From: Dehalococcoidia bacterium | Lineage (GTDB): Bacteria; Chloroflexota; Dehalococcoidia; Lucifugimonadales; SHYT01 | Assembly: GCA_009693055.1 (NCBI GenBank) | Contig: SHYA01000007.1 | Coordinates: forward strand, 1-64,000 | DNA length: 64,000 nt | Direction: 5' to 3' | In this document: positions 7,862 through 17,484 of the stretch, one piece after another | How positions within the stretch are numbered: position 1 is the stretch's first letter | Layout: every line of letters starts with the position of its first letter | Program-made: the position numbers and the translations under genes | Notes under the pieces: generated by a model | What the model saw: only the letters and a program-made list of their open reading frames with translations | Told to the model about the DNA's origin: nothing | Database searches by the model: none

Positions 7862-8569
7862 GTGACGCCATCACCCAAGAGGGTCGGGACAAAACAGATC
7901 TTACCCAAACGAGGGCGCAAAGCGGCCCGCGCCGTGCAAGTGCTTGGGCTTCTCCGCGAGCAGTACGGGCCGCTGGTCTGGCGCCGCCGTCACGAGCCGG
8001 TGGACGAGCTGGTTGTGACCATCCTCTCGCAACACACGTCCGACCGCAACGCGGAGCGGGCCTACCAGGTGTTGCGGCAAACCTTTTCAGATTGGGACTC
8101 GGTGGCGGACGCGGACCTGACACGGATTGAGGAAGCGATCCGCAACGCCGGCCTCGCGCGGCAAAAGGCTCCTCGCATACGCGGAACACTCCGCCAGGTC
8201 CGAGAGCTCCGCGGCTCGTTTGACCTGGAGTTCTTACACGAGCTGCCGCTGGCGGAAGCGAAGCAGTGGCTCCGGCGTCTCCCCGGCGTTGGCCCCAAGA
8301 CCGCCGCTGTGCTCTTGTGTTTCGCTATGGGAATGCCCGCCATGCCCGTGGACACGCACGTCTATCGCGTGGCCCGGCGCTTGGGGCTCATCGGACTCAA
8401 GGTCAGTGTCGAACGCGCGCACGACCTTCTAGAAGCAGCGGTGCCACGGGGCCAGGTGTACGCCTTTCACGTCTACCTCATCACGCACGGAAGGCAGGTG
8501 TGCAAGGCGCGGTGTCCCCGCTGCAGCGAGTGCGCCCTAAGGCTGGTTTGTCCCTCCAACCTGGTGTAA
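7862..8569 (+). CDS. nth: Endonuclease III (DNA N-glycosylase/AP lyase)
   Basis: 235 residues. It removes oxidised pyrimidines and cleaves the AP site in base-excision repair. The helix-hairpin-helix is LPGVGPKTAAVLLCF, containing the catalytic lysine; the catalytic aspartate is in MPVDTHVYRVARRLGL. The C-terminal [4Fe-4S] cluster motif C-x6-C-x2-C-x5-C is complete in CKARCPRCSECALRLVC. Length fits the family plus a short basic N-terminal extension. GTG start at 7862 with GGGAGGG 5 bp upstream. It converges on the RND gene. Confidence 0.93.
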   Translation: MTPSPKRVGTKQILPKRGRKAARAVQVLGLLREQYGPLVWRRRHEPVDELVVTILSQHTSDRNAERAYQVLRQTFSDWDSVADADLTRIEEAIRNAGLARQKAPRIRGTLRQVRELRGSFDLEFLHELPLAEAKQWLRRLPGVGPKTAAVLLCFAMGMPAMPVDTHVYRVARRLGLIGLKVSVERAHDLLEAAVPRGQVYAFHVYLITHGRQVCKARCPRCSECALRLVCPSNLV

Positions 8570-8603
8570 TACCAACGCAGCGCCCGTCGTCGCCTCGCCC
8601 CGG

Positions 8604-11600
8604 CTAGGACGGAGCCGCCTCACCGCCCTCCCCACGCGACACAGACGCGTCAGGCGGCTTCCCCGCCCGGTGGAACAGGCTGTACATCACCGGCACCACC
8701 ACCAGCGTCAGGAACGTTGCGCTAATCAGCCCGCCGATGACCACCGTAGCGAGCTCCGCCCCAATAATGCCGCCCTCTTCGTTCACAATCACCGCCAAAG
8801 GAAGGAGGGCGAATATCGTGGTGAACGCCGTCATCAGGATTGGCCGCAGCCGGATGCGTCCCGCTTCAAAGAGTGCGTCATAGATAGGTAATCCCCGCCC
8901 TCGGAGCTGTTCCACAAAGGCGATGAGCACGATCGCATTCGTCACCACGATACCGATGAGCAGCAGCATGCCCATCAACGCGGGCAGGCCCAGCGTCCGG
9001 CCCGTGATAGCGAGGGCGGTGAGTGCGCCGATGAGCGCAAGCGGCAGGCTCACGACAATGACCAGGGGGTTCCGCAGCGACCCCAGGCTGGCCACCATGA
9101 CCAGGTAGACCAACGCGACCCCCACCACCATAGCGAGGAAAATGTCCTGGAACCCCTCCGCGATTTGCTGGAACACCCCGCCCGACTCCACCACCACGCC
9201 GGGAGGCAGTGGCGTGGCCGCGATGGCAGCGTCAACCTTGCGGCCTACCGCTTGCGTGTCCTCCGCCGTGATAGACCCCGTAATCGTAGCCGAACGTTCC
9301 CCATCCGACCGGCTGATGCTTACCGGGCCTTGCTCAACGTCCACCTCCGCAATGTCCCCCAAGCGCGCCGTCGCCAAAGGTCCGGCAATGGGGACCGCCC
9401 GGAGCTTGTCTACCTGGTCCAGCGAACCGGCGCCCCAGTGCAGCACCACGGGCAGCGGGGCGCCGTCAACCTCCATCTGAGCGACCGGCAACCCAACCAG
9501 ATACTGGTTCACCGCAATGGCCACGTCGCGGGCCGTCAGCCCCAGCAGCGCCGCCTTCTCAGGCTTCACGTTCACCACCACCTCATCCCTGGCCTCCGTC
9601 ACGTCCGTGGTGATGTTGATGATGCCCCCAATGGCGCGGAACTCCGCAACCAGCCGCTCCGCCACCGCCGTGATAGCCGCGTGGTCGCTGCCGGACACGC
9701 TCACCTCCAGGCCGGACTGCGGCGGACCTCCGCTCGCGTCCTGCACCACGATGGTCCGGCCAGGTCCGCTCAGCGCTTGCTGCAGCCCCTCATCCATGTT
9801 TTCCGGCGCGTCTTTCGCAAGCCGGACAAAGGTGCTGGCGGCGTTGGAACCCGCGACGTTACTGCTGGTAGCGAACGGGTTCCGAGGCGTCCCAATCGTG
9901 GACTGGTACATCTCCACGGTCCCATCTCGCCGTAGCTGCTCCAAGACCCCTTCCACCTGTTCAACCTCCGCCAGGGTCCTCTCCAGGGAGGAGCCGGCCG
10001 GAAGCTGCAGCGAAATGTCCAAGAAGCGAGGGCCCACCGACGGGAACAGCGTGACCGGGATGATGGTAGCGAGCGCCAGACTCCCCATCGTGAGCACTGC
10101 GGCCGTGAGCAAGGTAGCGGCCTTGTTCCGGAGCGCCCACCGGAGCACCGGAGTGTACACACGCTGCATCCACGTCGTTCGCTCCGCGCGCCCGGCCTCC
10201 GGCTGCTCCGGGAAGTCGCCAGGCCGCAACAGCAGCGCCCCCAACACCGGCACAGCGGTCAGCGCCACCAACAACGACCCTATCAGGGCGTAAGTGACCG
10301 TCAGCGCGAACGGCAGGAAGAACGACCCCACCAGCCCCTGGATGAACGCCAGTGGTGCGAAGACCACGATGGTCGTCAGCGTGGAGGCCGTGATGGCCGG
10401 CGCCACCTCGCGCGTCGCGTCCAAGGCCACGCGCCAACGGTCCCCGCCGCGCTGCGTATGCCGGTACACGTTCTCCAGCACCACGATGCTGTCGTCCACC
10501 ACGCGTCCAACCGCCATCGCCAGTCCGCCCAGCGTCATCAGGTTCAGCGTCATCCCCTGCGCTCCCATGAAGAGGATGCCGGTGAAGACGCTGAGCGGTA
10601 TGGAAAGCCCAATGACGACCGTAGGCCGCGCGGTGAGCCGGAGCCCCTTCAGGACGCTGGGCCGCAGCGTCAGCAGGAACACAAACACCACCGCGACCGC
10701 CAGCAGAAAGCCGAGCAGCGCCTCCCGCTGGAGCGTATTGAGCTGCGCTTCAATCGTCGGCCCGTCGTTGGACAGCGTCACTACCTCCACGCCTGGAGGC
10801 AGCTGCACTTCTCCCAGCGCGTCCAGCACGCCTCTCGTCACGTCCAGCGTGTTGGCGTCGGGATCTTTGAGCACGCTGATCCCTATGCTGGACCTGCCGT
10901 TCGTCCTGGAGATGCTTGAGGCCGGCCCCGCACCCAGGCCCACGTCGGCCACCTCGTCCAGGATCACAGCGCGCAGCGTGGAGGTAGCGGTAAACCCGAC
11001 CGTGAGCCGGCGCATCTCGTCCAACGTGCGGTAACCCGCGGTTGTCCGCACCGGCAACGCCTGGCCTTGCTCCGTGATGACCCCGCCGGGAAGATTGACC
11101 GTGCTGTTGCTCAGCGCGTTGGCGATATGGAGCAAGGAAAGCCCCCGGGCCGCCAGCGCCCCCTGGTCCGCGGTCACCGTCACCTGGCGCTGCACGTCGC
11201 CCAGCAGCTCCGCGCTGAACACCCCGTCCACCCCCAGGACGACCGGCATAATGCGCGATGCTACAACCTGTTGCAGCGCGGTGATGTCCTGCTCCCCCAC
11301 CACGCTCAGCTGGAGGACCGGGAACGCGTCTGGGCTGATCCGCGCCACCCGAGGCGCCTCCACCCCTTGAGGGAACGGAAGGCTCCCCAGCTTCCCCACA
11401 ATGAGGCGCTCCGCGTCCTTCATGTCTGTCCCGAACGTGAAGTTGACCAGCACCAGGGAGCGGTTTTCGGAAGAGATGGACTGCACGCGGTCCAGCCCGC
11501 CCATGCCCGAGAGAGCACGCTCAATCGGCTCCGTCACGTCCCGCACGACCGCCTCCGGGTTCGCGGAAGGGTAGATGGCCGAGATGGTGATCAGCGGAAA

Positions 11601-11726
11601 CTCCACCTCCGGAAACAGCTCCACAGACAAGTTCCGGTAGGTGACGACCCCTCCGGCAAGGACAAGCAGGATAGCCAGGATGGTCACGGAACGGCGTCGC
11701 AGGGCCAGCCCGGTGAGGAAGCTCAT
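8604..11726 (-). CDS. RND-family efflux transporter permease
   Basis: A 1040-residue inner-membrane proton-driven exporter of the AcrB/SwrC type. It shows the internal two-fold repeat: FLTGLALRRRSVTILAILLV (TM1), two large periplasmic or extracellular loops, and TM blocks at about 330-480 and 860-1020. The TM4 acidic pair for proton relay is present in AVGRVVDDSIVVLENVY. In TM10 the AcrB lysine position reads GIVVTNAIVLIAFVEQ, without lysine, as in several RND subgroups. No membrane-fusion or outer-membrane partner gene is adjacent, which suits single-membrane or SwrC-like function. Probable cargo is lipophilic compounds or drugs; unproven. ATG start behind GGAGAGGGC. Confidence 0.9.
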   Translation of the reverse strand: MSFLTGLALRRRSVTILAILLVLAGGVVTYRNLSVELFPEVEFPLITISAIYPSANPEAVVRDVTEPIERALSGMGGLDRVQSISSENRSLVLVNFTFGTDMKDAERLIVGKLGSLPFPQGVEAPRVARISPDAFPVLQLSVVGEQDITALQQVVASRIMPVVLGVDGVFSAELLGDVQRQVTVTADQGALAARGLSLLHIANALSNSTVNLPGGVITEQGQALPVRTTAGYRTLDEMRRLTVGFTATSTLRAVILDEVADVGLGAGPASSISRTNGRSSIGISVLKDPDANTLDVTRGVLDALGEVQLPPGVEVVTLSNDGPTIEAQLNTLQREALLGFLLAVAVVFVFLLTLRPSVLKGLRLTARPTVVIGLSIPLSVFTGILFMGAQGMTLNLMTLGGLAMAVGRVVDDSIVVLENVYRHTQRGGDRWRVALDATREVAPAITASTLTTIVVFAPLAFIQGLVGSFFLPFALTVTYALIGSLLVALTAVPVLGALLLRPGDFPEQPEAGRAERTTWMQRVYTPVLRWALRNKAATLLTAAVLTMGSLALATIIPVTLFPSVGPRFLDISLQLPAGSSLERTLAEVEQVEGVLEQLRRDGTVEMYQSTIGTPRNPFATSSNVAGSNAASTFVRLAKDAPENMDEGLQQALSGPGRTIVVQDASGGPPQSGLEVSVSGSDHAAITAVAERLVAEFRAIGGIINITTDVTEARDEVVVNVKPEKAALLGLTARDVAIAVNQYLVGLPVAQMEVDGAPLPVVLHWGAGSLDQVDKLRAVPIAGPLATARLGDIAEVDVEQGPVSISRSDGERSATITGSITAEDTQAVGRKVDAAIAATPLPPGVVVESGGVFQQIAEGFQDIFLAMVVGVALVYLVMVASLGSLRNPLVIVVSLPLALIGALTALAITGRTLGLPALMGMLLLIGIVVTNAIVLIAFVEQLRGRGLPIYDALFEAGRIRLRPILMTAFTTIFALLPLAVIVNEEGGIIGAELATVVIGGLISATFLTLVVVPVMYSLFHRAGKPPDASVSRGEGGEAAPS

Positions 11727-11905
11727 GTGCGCCCTCTCCTGATTCGTCGATGGGTACTCCCCCCGTGGGGCGGAGGAGCCATGCCATCACAAGAACTTTC
11801 GCTTGGCGACTTACGATTATAATGGGACGACGCTGGCCTCCGCCCACTCCGAGCTCGATGCGGCGGGAGAACGGGGAAGCCAAAAGGTGGAAGAGTAAGA
11901 GGCCG

Positions 11906-11956
11906 CTCACCCTGAGCTCGCCTGCCCCCGAGCGAAGCGAAGGGTCGAAGGGTGAG
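11906..11956. repeat. Dispersed repeat between RND and VWA genes
   Basis: CTCACCCTGAG then GAGCGAAGCGAAGGGTCGAAG resembles the repeats near 453, 5465 and 53620. The rest of 11727-11980 shows no gene; it should hold the promoter of the RND gene, but no strong -35/-10 pair was found (only a palindromic ATTATAAT at 11815-11822). Confidence 0.55.
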
Positions 11957-11980
11957 CGGAGCCGTCACAGGGACTTTCGC

Positions 11981-14900
11981 CTAGAACGTGAGCCGGCGGT
12001 ACAGGTACGGCAGCCGTTCCGGGAGCGTATAGATGTCCGCCAGCACCTCGTAGCCCATGTCCTGGCACATCGTCTTCAGGTAGTCGTGCCCCGCCTTATC
12101 CACCGTCAGACAGAACGGGACAATGTTAGACTGGCGCGCCTCGCTGAGCGCGCGCTTGGTGTCATGGACCGCGTACTCCTTCTCCACGCCCTCGCGGCTG
12201 TACCCGCGGTCCTGCGGCCGGCCGTCGCTCAGCAGGAACAGCACCTTGGTCTTGGCGTCCACCTGCTGCAGCTTCCACGTGGCGTGCCGGATTGCCGGGC
12301 CCATCCGCGTCGCGTGCATGGGCGCGATCCGGTCCACCCGCCGCTTCACGCTGTCCGTCAACCGTTCGTCCATCTCCTTGATGACCGAGAACTCCACGTT
12401 CTCCCGCCCGTAGCCGGAGAACCCATAGATGCCGAACCGATCGTCCAGCAGCTCAAGCGCCTGCATGAGCAGCACCGTGCTCTCCTTTTCTATGTCAATG
12501 ATGCGCTTGTGCTGCCGGCGCACCCCCTCACCCCGGCGCGCCCTCAGCCACGCGATGTACTCAGAGGGATCGCTGGGGGCTTCCGTGTCGTCCGGCAGGC
12601 GTGAGGTCTCTTCAATCGCCTCCGCCGTTGAGGCGCTCATGTCCAGCAGCAGCGCCACCGCAACGTCCCGCTGGACCTTGTTCCGTCTCCAGTACACCTT
12701 GTCGGAGGGCGTGATGCCGGCGCGCTTGTCAATCACCGCCTCCAGAGTCGCGTCCAGGTCAAACTCGTCGCCGTCCGGCTGGCGCTTCACGCGCCGGAAC
12801 GACTCGGGCATCATCTGTTCAAACTGGCGGCGCACCTCGTTCAACAGGGAGGAGTAGGCCCCCAGCGTTTGCCGCCAGAAGGTGATCTCCCCCTCCGGGA
12901 CAACCTTCTCACGGACAAGGCACCAGCGAGGCTTGTAGTCGCCCGCGCGGAAGTCCCATTCGTGGTACAAGCGCGCGTTCGGCTCATTGGTCTCCAGCGG
13001 GCCTCCCTCCTCATCCACGTGAATGAACGGCCCCTGTCCAAAGGAGGGGGAGGTGGGGTTCTGCGGCATGCCCGCCTCGCGCATCAGATTGTTGGCGAAC
13101 AGGGCCGCGCTCCGCTGCCCCGCCTCGCCTTCCCCCTTTTCAAGCTCGGCGCTCTGCTCAAGCATCTGCTGGAGCTGCTCCTGGCTCAGCTTGAGCTGCT
13201 CCGGGTTCATCTGCCCTTGCTGCTGTTGCTGGCCCTGCCGGAGCTTGCTCAAAAGCTGGGCCATCTCGGGCTTGAACGCCCCGCGGTAGTCAACGTCCTG
13301 TGGTGAGTTGTACGGCTGCTCCTCGGGACTTCCCTGGCCCTCGCTCTGCTCTTGCTGCTGCTCTGCCTGCTCGCCCTGCTCCCCCTGGGCCGCCTGGAAC
13401 TGCTGCAGGAACTCCTGCGATTCTCCCTCGCTCTCTTGCTGCGATTCCTGCTCCGCGTTGTCATCAAACTGCTCCTGCTGCTGTTGGGGGACCTCCTCGT
13501 TCGGGACCGCTGCAAGCACGGTATAAATTCGGACCGTCGCTTCCGCGGTGTCCTCCACCATGGTGCCCGGCCGGAAGACGCGGCGTGCCACCCGCGCAAT
13601 CTTGCGGGCCTGCTCGCGGTACTTGCTGGGAATGGTGGGACGGGCCTTTGGTTCAAGGCTGATCTGCAAGAGGAACTCCACCAGCATCTCGCGCGCCGGA
13701 CGCTCCTGGGGCTGCGCACGCGCCGCAAGCGTTTCCTGCTGCACGCCCTGGTACGACGGGCGCAGCCCGGCGTACTCCTGCTTCACCCGCGCGTCCAGCC
13801 GCCCATCCTCCACCAGGGTGAACACGTCCAGGGCCATGCGCCGCTCCGGGAACAGGTCAAAAAACCGCTGCATGTCGGTAATCCACCCTTGCCCGGGGGC
13901 GCTTGCCGCCGGCTGGCCTTGCGCACGAACCTTCGGCCGCGAGGCCAGCTTGGGGCGCAGGTCTCGGAACGCCACAGAAGGGCGCTCGTAGACAAACGTG
14001 AAGCTCCCGAACTCTAGGTGGGCCACCTGGTGGGTGCACACCACCTTGTACCAGCCAAAGTTCTCCTCCTTGCGCGGGTGACGGTCCACCACCGGAGGCA
14101 GGAACACCGAGCTCCCCTCGGTAGTCGGCTCGGTCTCGTCCACCCAGCCGATCCCCCGCTGCGCCAGTTGAGAGCTGGCGGCGATTTCAACATTCGTCCC
14201 CGCGAGAGCCCGGCTGTACATCTTCAGCAGGTCACGGATCTTCGCGAGCTCCACGCTGGAGGACAACTCCTCCAGCATCTGCTCCGCGTGAGACGACTCC
14301 ATCTTAAAGAAAGCCGCGCCGGCCTCGGGGTGCTCCGCCAAAAGCCGCCGGCCCTCGTCAAACCACGCCTGTGCCTGCTCCTCCCGCAGACGTGCCAGGA
14401 CCACCGGCCCGCTGCGGAACAGGTCCGCCATCAAGGCGGGGTGGCTCTGCAGCATCCCCTCGCACATCTCCAGCAGCCGGACCTGCGACGCCGCCGGAAG
14501 ATGGTTGAGCGCCTGCGACGCCTCCACCATGAAGCCCGCCACCGGGGTGGTCCCCTGCGCCGCTACCTGCTCCGCCAGCAGCAGGAAACGCGTCCGCTGC
14601 TTGCTGTCCACCTGCGGCAACGCCTTGGCTACCCCTTCAAGGCACGCCTTCGTGTCTCTCCAGTTCTTGTCCGCAACCGTGCTCAGAAGCTTCAGCAGCG
14701 GCCGTGAGGCGTCCTGCATCTTCGGCAACGTTTCCGCCGAGAGGGACAGGCACTCCTGCGCGATATCAGTGGAGAACTCGCTCAGCTTGTCAATCAGCGC
14801 GGCCAGCCGCCCAAGCTCTGTCAGGGAGATCGTCCGGAGGAGCACCGGGCTCAGCTCAAAGAAGCGCGCCGCAAGAATGCTGGACTTCCACGTGCCCCGG

Positions 14901-15286
14901 TAGAGCCGTTGCCCCATCGTGGTCCAGGTCGCAAGACTCTCCTGCGGCAGCACTTTGAGCGTGTTCAGCCCGGCGCGCAGATACGCCAGCGCCACGGGAG
15001 GAGACTGGTGGCACAGCTCCTCCATGGACTGCGCCCACGCGAGAAAGTATGGGAACGATATCTCTTCCAGCACGTAGGGCGAAAGCCGGAAGTACTCCGC
15101 CGCCACTTCCCAGGAGCGGATCGTCTGCTGCGCGATGGCAACACCGGTCTTTCCCCAAGCCTGGAGCTCCTTCGGGGCAAGCGAGCCGCTCAGGCGCTGG
15201 CTCGCCACCCCGAACTCCTCCAGCACGGAGGGCGGGAACCGTTGCAGCTCTTGCTCTAACGCTTGGAGGTTGCGGGCGCTCTCCAT
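11981..15286 (-). CDS. Very large VWA-domain protein (NorD/CbbO-like)
   Basis: 1101 residues. The N-terminal half is alpha-helical with repeated PPVLxEISxxYFLxW-like units. A linker at roughly 580-690 is extremely rich in Gln and Glu. The C-terminal third is a von Willebrand A domain with a MIDAS motif DMSAS (in ALLLDMSASTAE) and FLLSDGRPQDRGY. This architecture matches the VWA partners (NorD, CbbO) of MoxR-type ATPases, which work together as metal-dependent activators or chaperones of target enzymes. The MoxR-type gene lies two genes upstream (15889-16794), separated by a Nudix gene that this gene overlaps by 31 bp. No nitric oxide reductase or RubisCO is in view, so the client is unknown. 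Confidence 0.85.
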   Translation of the reverse strand: MESARNLQALEQELQRFPPSVLEEFGVASQRLSGSLAPKELQAWGKTGVAIAQQTIRSWEVAAEYFRLSPYVLEEISFPYFLAWAQSMEELCHQSPPVALAYLRAGLNTLKVLPQESLATWTTMGQRLYRGTWKSSILAARFFELSPVLLRTISLTELGRLAALIDKLSEFSTDIAQECLSLSAETLPKMQDASRPLLKLLSTVADKNWRDTKACLEGVAKALPQVDSKQRTRFLLLAEQVAAQGTTPVAGFMVEASQALNHLPAASQVRLLEMCEGMLQSHPALMADLFRSGPVVLARLREEQAQAWFDEGRRLLAEHPEAGAAFFKMESSHAEQMLEELSSSVELAKIRDLLKMYSRALAGTNVEIAASSQLAQRGIGWVDETEPTTEGSSVFLPPVVDRHPRKEENFGWYKVVCTHQVAHLEFGSFTFVYERPSVAFRDLRPKLASRPKVRAQGQPAASAPGQGWITDMQRFFDLFPERRMALDVFTLVEDGRLDARVKQEYAGLRPSYQGVQQETLAARAQPQERPAREMLVEFLLQISLEPKARPTIPSKYREQARKIARVARRVFRPGTMVEDTAEATVRIYTVLAAVPNEEVPQQQQEQFDDNAEQESQQESEGESQEFLQQFQAAQGEQGEQAEQQQEQSEGQGSPEEQPYNSPQDVDYRGAFKPEMAQLLSKLRQGQQQQQGQMNPEQLKLSQEQLQQMLEQSAELEKGEGEAGQRSAALFANNLMREAGMPQNPTSPSFGQGPFIHVDEEGGPLETNEPNARLYHEWDFRAGDYKPRWCLVREKVVPEGEITFWRQTLGAYSSLLNEVRRQFEQMMPESFRRVKRQPDGDEFDLDATLEAVIDKRAGITPSDKVYWRRNKVQRDVAVALLLDMSASTAEAIEETSRLPDDTEAPSDPSEYIAWLRARRGEGVRRQHKRIIDIEKESTVLLMQALELLDDRFGIYGFSGYGRENVEFSVIKEMDERLTDSVKRRVDRIAPMHATRMGPAIRHATWKLQQVDAKTKVLFLLSDGRPQDRGYSREGVEKEYAVHDTKRALSEARQSNIVPFCLTVDKAGHDYLKTMCQDMGYEVLADIYTLPERLPYLYRRLTF

Positions 15287-15867
15287 ACCGGCTCCTCACC
15301 CCTGGTCTCACCGATGAGGCCAAGGAGATCGCTCAGGATCCTCGCAGTCGCCCCCCAAACGCGATGACCGTGGTAATGGTAGGCGTAGCGGAGCGTCTCT
15401 GGGTCTCTTGGTAGCGGCTCCAACTGCCGGTTCGCGGGGTCCAGCAGCCATGCAGCCGGCGCCAGAAACACCTCCTCCACCTCCTTGGGATTCGGGGTGA
15501 ACTGGTACGGCTCCAGGAGGACTCCCACAAACGGCGTGATGATGAAGTGACTCAGCGCGGCCGCTGAAGGGAGCTGGCCCAGCACTCGAATCCGGTCGGG
15601 CGGGACGCCCAACTCCTCGTGCGTTTCCCGGAGCGCCGTGGCGAGCAGGTCGCTGTCCGCGGCGTCAAAGGTGCCGCCGGGAAAGCTCACCTCCCCCTTG
15701 TGGTGCTCCACCAATCGTGTCCGCTTGGTCAGCACGACGGCAAGCCGGCCTCTGCTTCTCGCGAGCAGCACCATGACAGCCGCGAGGTGGCGGCCGCCGT
15801 CCTCCGGAGGCATGCGCCCGGGGCGCGCAAGCATGGCGCTCAACCCGTCCAGCCACTCCTCTGCCAT
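15256..15867 (-). CDS. CoA-type Nudix hydrolase (NudL-like)
   Basis: 203 residues. It has the CoA-pyrophosphatase signature upstream of the box (LVEHHKGEVSFPGG) and a Nudix box with TALRETHEELGV (about residues 73-92). Enzymes of this group split CoA or oxidised CoA to 4'-phosphopantetheine and 3',5'-ADP. It is embedded in an overlapping operon just downstream of coaE, the last CoA-synthesis gene, with the ATPase between them, so a link to CoA turnover is reasonable. Its stop lies inside the following VWA gene (31-bp overlap) and its start is 21 bp after the ATPase stop. Confidence 0.85.
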   Translation of the reverse strand: MAEEWLDGLSAMLARPGRMPPEDGGRHLAAVMVLLARSRGRLAVVLTKRTRLVEHHKGEVSFPGGTFDAADSDLLATALRETHEELGVPPDRIRVLGQLPSAAALSHFIITPFVGVLLEPYQFTPNPKEVEEVFLAPAAWLLDPANRQLEPLPRDPETLRYAYHYHGHRVWGATARILSDLLGLIGETRGEEPVWRAPATSKR

Positions 15868-15888
15868 CCGTACCGCCTTGAAGCCGCG

Positions 15889-16794
15889 CTACGCGAAGAT
15901 GCTGTTGACGACCTCTTGCACGCTCTGCTGCGCCTCATGGTCGTCCGTCAGGGCGTCCACAACCGCCACCTGGCACGCGCGCCGTGGCGCGATCCCCCGA
16001 GAGATCAGCTTGCCGGTGTAGATAAGAAGCCGCGTGCTCACGCCCTCCTGCAACCCGTGGTCCTTGAGGTGCCGCACCTTCTCGCCCAGCTTGGCCAGTT
16101 GCCACGCCACCTCTTCCCCTACCCCGGACTCGTGCGCCACGATCTTGCACTCCAGCTCCTTGGGCGGGAAGCCGAACTCCAGCGCCATGAACCGCTGCCG
16201 TGTGGACTGCTTCAGGTCCTTCAGCGCCGTCTGGTAACCCGGGTTGTACGAGATGACCAGCAAGAACCCGTCATGCGCCTCCATGATGGTGCCGCGCTTC
16301 TCAATCGCCAGGATACGCCGGTGGTCCGTCAGCGGGTGGATGAGCACCGTGGTGTCCTTCCGTGCCTCCACCACCTCGTCCAGATAGCAGATGCCGCCGA
16401 AGCGCACCGCTCGCGTCAGCGGCCCGTCTATCCAGCGCGTCCCCTGCTCCTCAATCAGGTAGCGGCCCACCAGGTCGCCGCCCGTCATGTCCTCGTGGCA
16501 AGCAACGGTGAGCAGCGGAATGCCCTTGTGGCCGTTGCCGTCCCGTTCGGCCTTCGTCTTGGGCTTGAGCGTCGTCAGCCTCTCCCCAAGCCGGTAGGCC
16601 ATGTACTCCACAAAGCGCGTCTTGCCGCAGCCCGTCGGCCCCTTGAGCAGGACCGGTATCTTTTCCATGTACGCCGCTTCAAACAGCTCCACCTCGTCCT
16701 TCTGCGACAGATAGAACGGCTCCGTCTGAATGATGTAGCTCTCAAGCGCGATCTCTTTGGCTTCGTTGCGCGTTGGCTTAGTGGACATGTGCAC
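15889..16794 (-). CDS. MoxR-family AAA+ ATPase (NorQ/CbbQ-like)
   Basis: 301 residues. Walker A is [18 protein letters not shown] (about residue 50), Walker [13 protein letters not shown], and sensor region [12 protein letters not shown]. The C-terminal part matches the CbbQ/NirQ/NorQ lid domain. It works as a ring ATPase with a VWA partner to remodel or activate an enzyme; the partner here is the 1101-residue VWA protein. The start overlaps the coaE end by 17 bp. ATG at 16794; an internal ATG at 16788 is also possible. Confidence 0.9.
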   Translation of the reverse strand: MHMSTKPTRNEAKEIALESYIIQTEPFYLSQKDEVELFEAAYMEKIPVLLKGPTGCGKTRFVEYMAYRLGERLTTLKPKTKAERDGNGHKGIPLLTVACHEDMTGGDLVGRYLIEEQGTRWIDGPLTRAVRFGGICYLDEVVEARKDTTVLIHPLTDHRRILAIEKRGTIMEAHDGFLLVISYNPGYQTALKDLKQSTRQRFMALEFGFPPKELECKIVAHESGVGEEVAWQLAKLGEKVRHLKDHGLQEGVSTRLLIYTGKLISRGIAPRRACQVAVVDALTDDHEAQQSVQEVVNSIFA

Positions 16795-17395
16795 CTATCC
16801 TACGCTGAATTCGGGTCTCCCAGAGTTCCTGAACGTGCTCGCGGAGTTGCGCCAGGCCGCCGTCGTTCCTGATCACCGCGTGGGCATGCTTGACCCGCTC
16901 TTGGTCAGAGGGCTGCGCGCTGATACGGGCGCGGACCGCGTCCGCCGTCAGGCCGTCCCTGCCCTGAAGCCGCTTGATGCACAGCTCCTCCGGCGCGGTA
17001 ACCACCCACACCTCGTCCACCAGTCGCGCCCATCCGGCCTCCACCAGGACCGCGGCCTCCAGGACCGCCACCTTGACGCCGCGCGCGGCAAGCCGGGTGA
17101 ACTCCTCCTGAATCATGCCGGCGATCGCCGGCCACGTGATGGAGTTGAGCTTCGCTATGGCGGAGGAGTCGCTGAAGACGAGGGCGCCCAGCTTCTTGCG
17201 GTCCACTGCGCCGTCCGGTTGGACAACGCCCTGGCCAAACGCTGCCACGACGGCGCGCCAGCCATCGGTCCCGGGCCGGTACACGGCGTGCCCCAGCTTA
17301 TCGGCGTCCACCACAACCGCGCCAAGCTCCAACAGCAGCCGCGCCGCCTCGCTCTTGCCGCTCCCAATGCCGCCCGTCAGTCCGATGCTAATCAT
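16778..17395 (-). CDS. coaE: Dephospho-CoA kinase
   Basis: 205 residues; it catalyses the final step of coenzyme A synthesis, phosphorylating the ribose 3'-OH of dephospho-CoA. The P-loop is [15 protein letters not shown] at the very N-terminus, followed by [29 protein letters not shown] and [20 protein letters not shown], all family landmarks. I set the start at the ATG 17393-17395, since the longer upstream frame is Gly/Arg-rich shadow and family members begin directly with the P-loop. It is the first gene of an overlapping operon with the MoxR ATPase, Nudix and VWA genes. Confidence 0.93.
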   Translation of the reverse strand: MISIGLTGGIGSGKSEAARLLLELGAVVVDADKLGHAVYRPGTDGWRAVVAAFGQGVVQPDGAVDRKKLGALVFSDSSAIAKLNSITWPAIAGMIQEEFTRLAARGVKVAVLEAAVLVEAGWARLVDEVWVVTAPEELCIKRLQGRDGLTADAVRARISAQPSDQERVKHAHAVIRNDGGLAQLREHVQELWETRIQRRIGAHVH

Positions 17396-17484
17396 CCGCC
17401 CCTTCCCCCTCATAGAACCAATGGCGTGGAAGTGACCCGATTGTAGCAAGAGGCGCGGGTGCAAGCAAGCAAAAGCTGCTCCCT

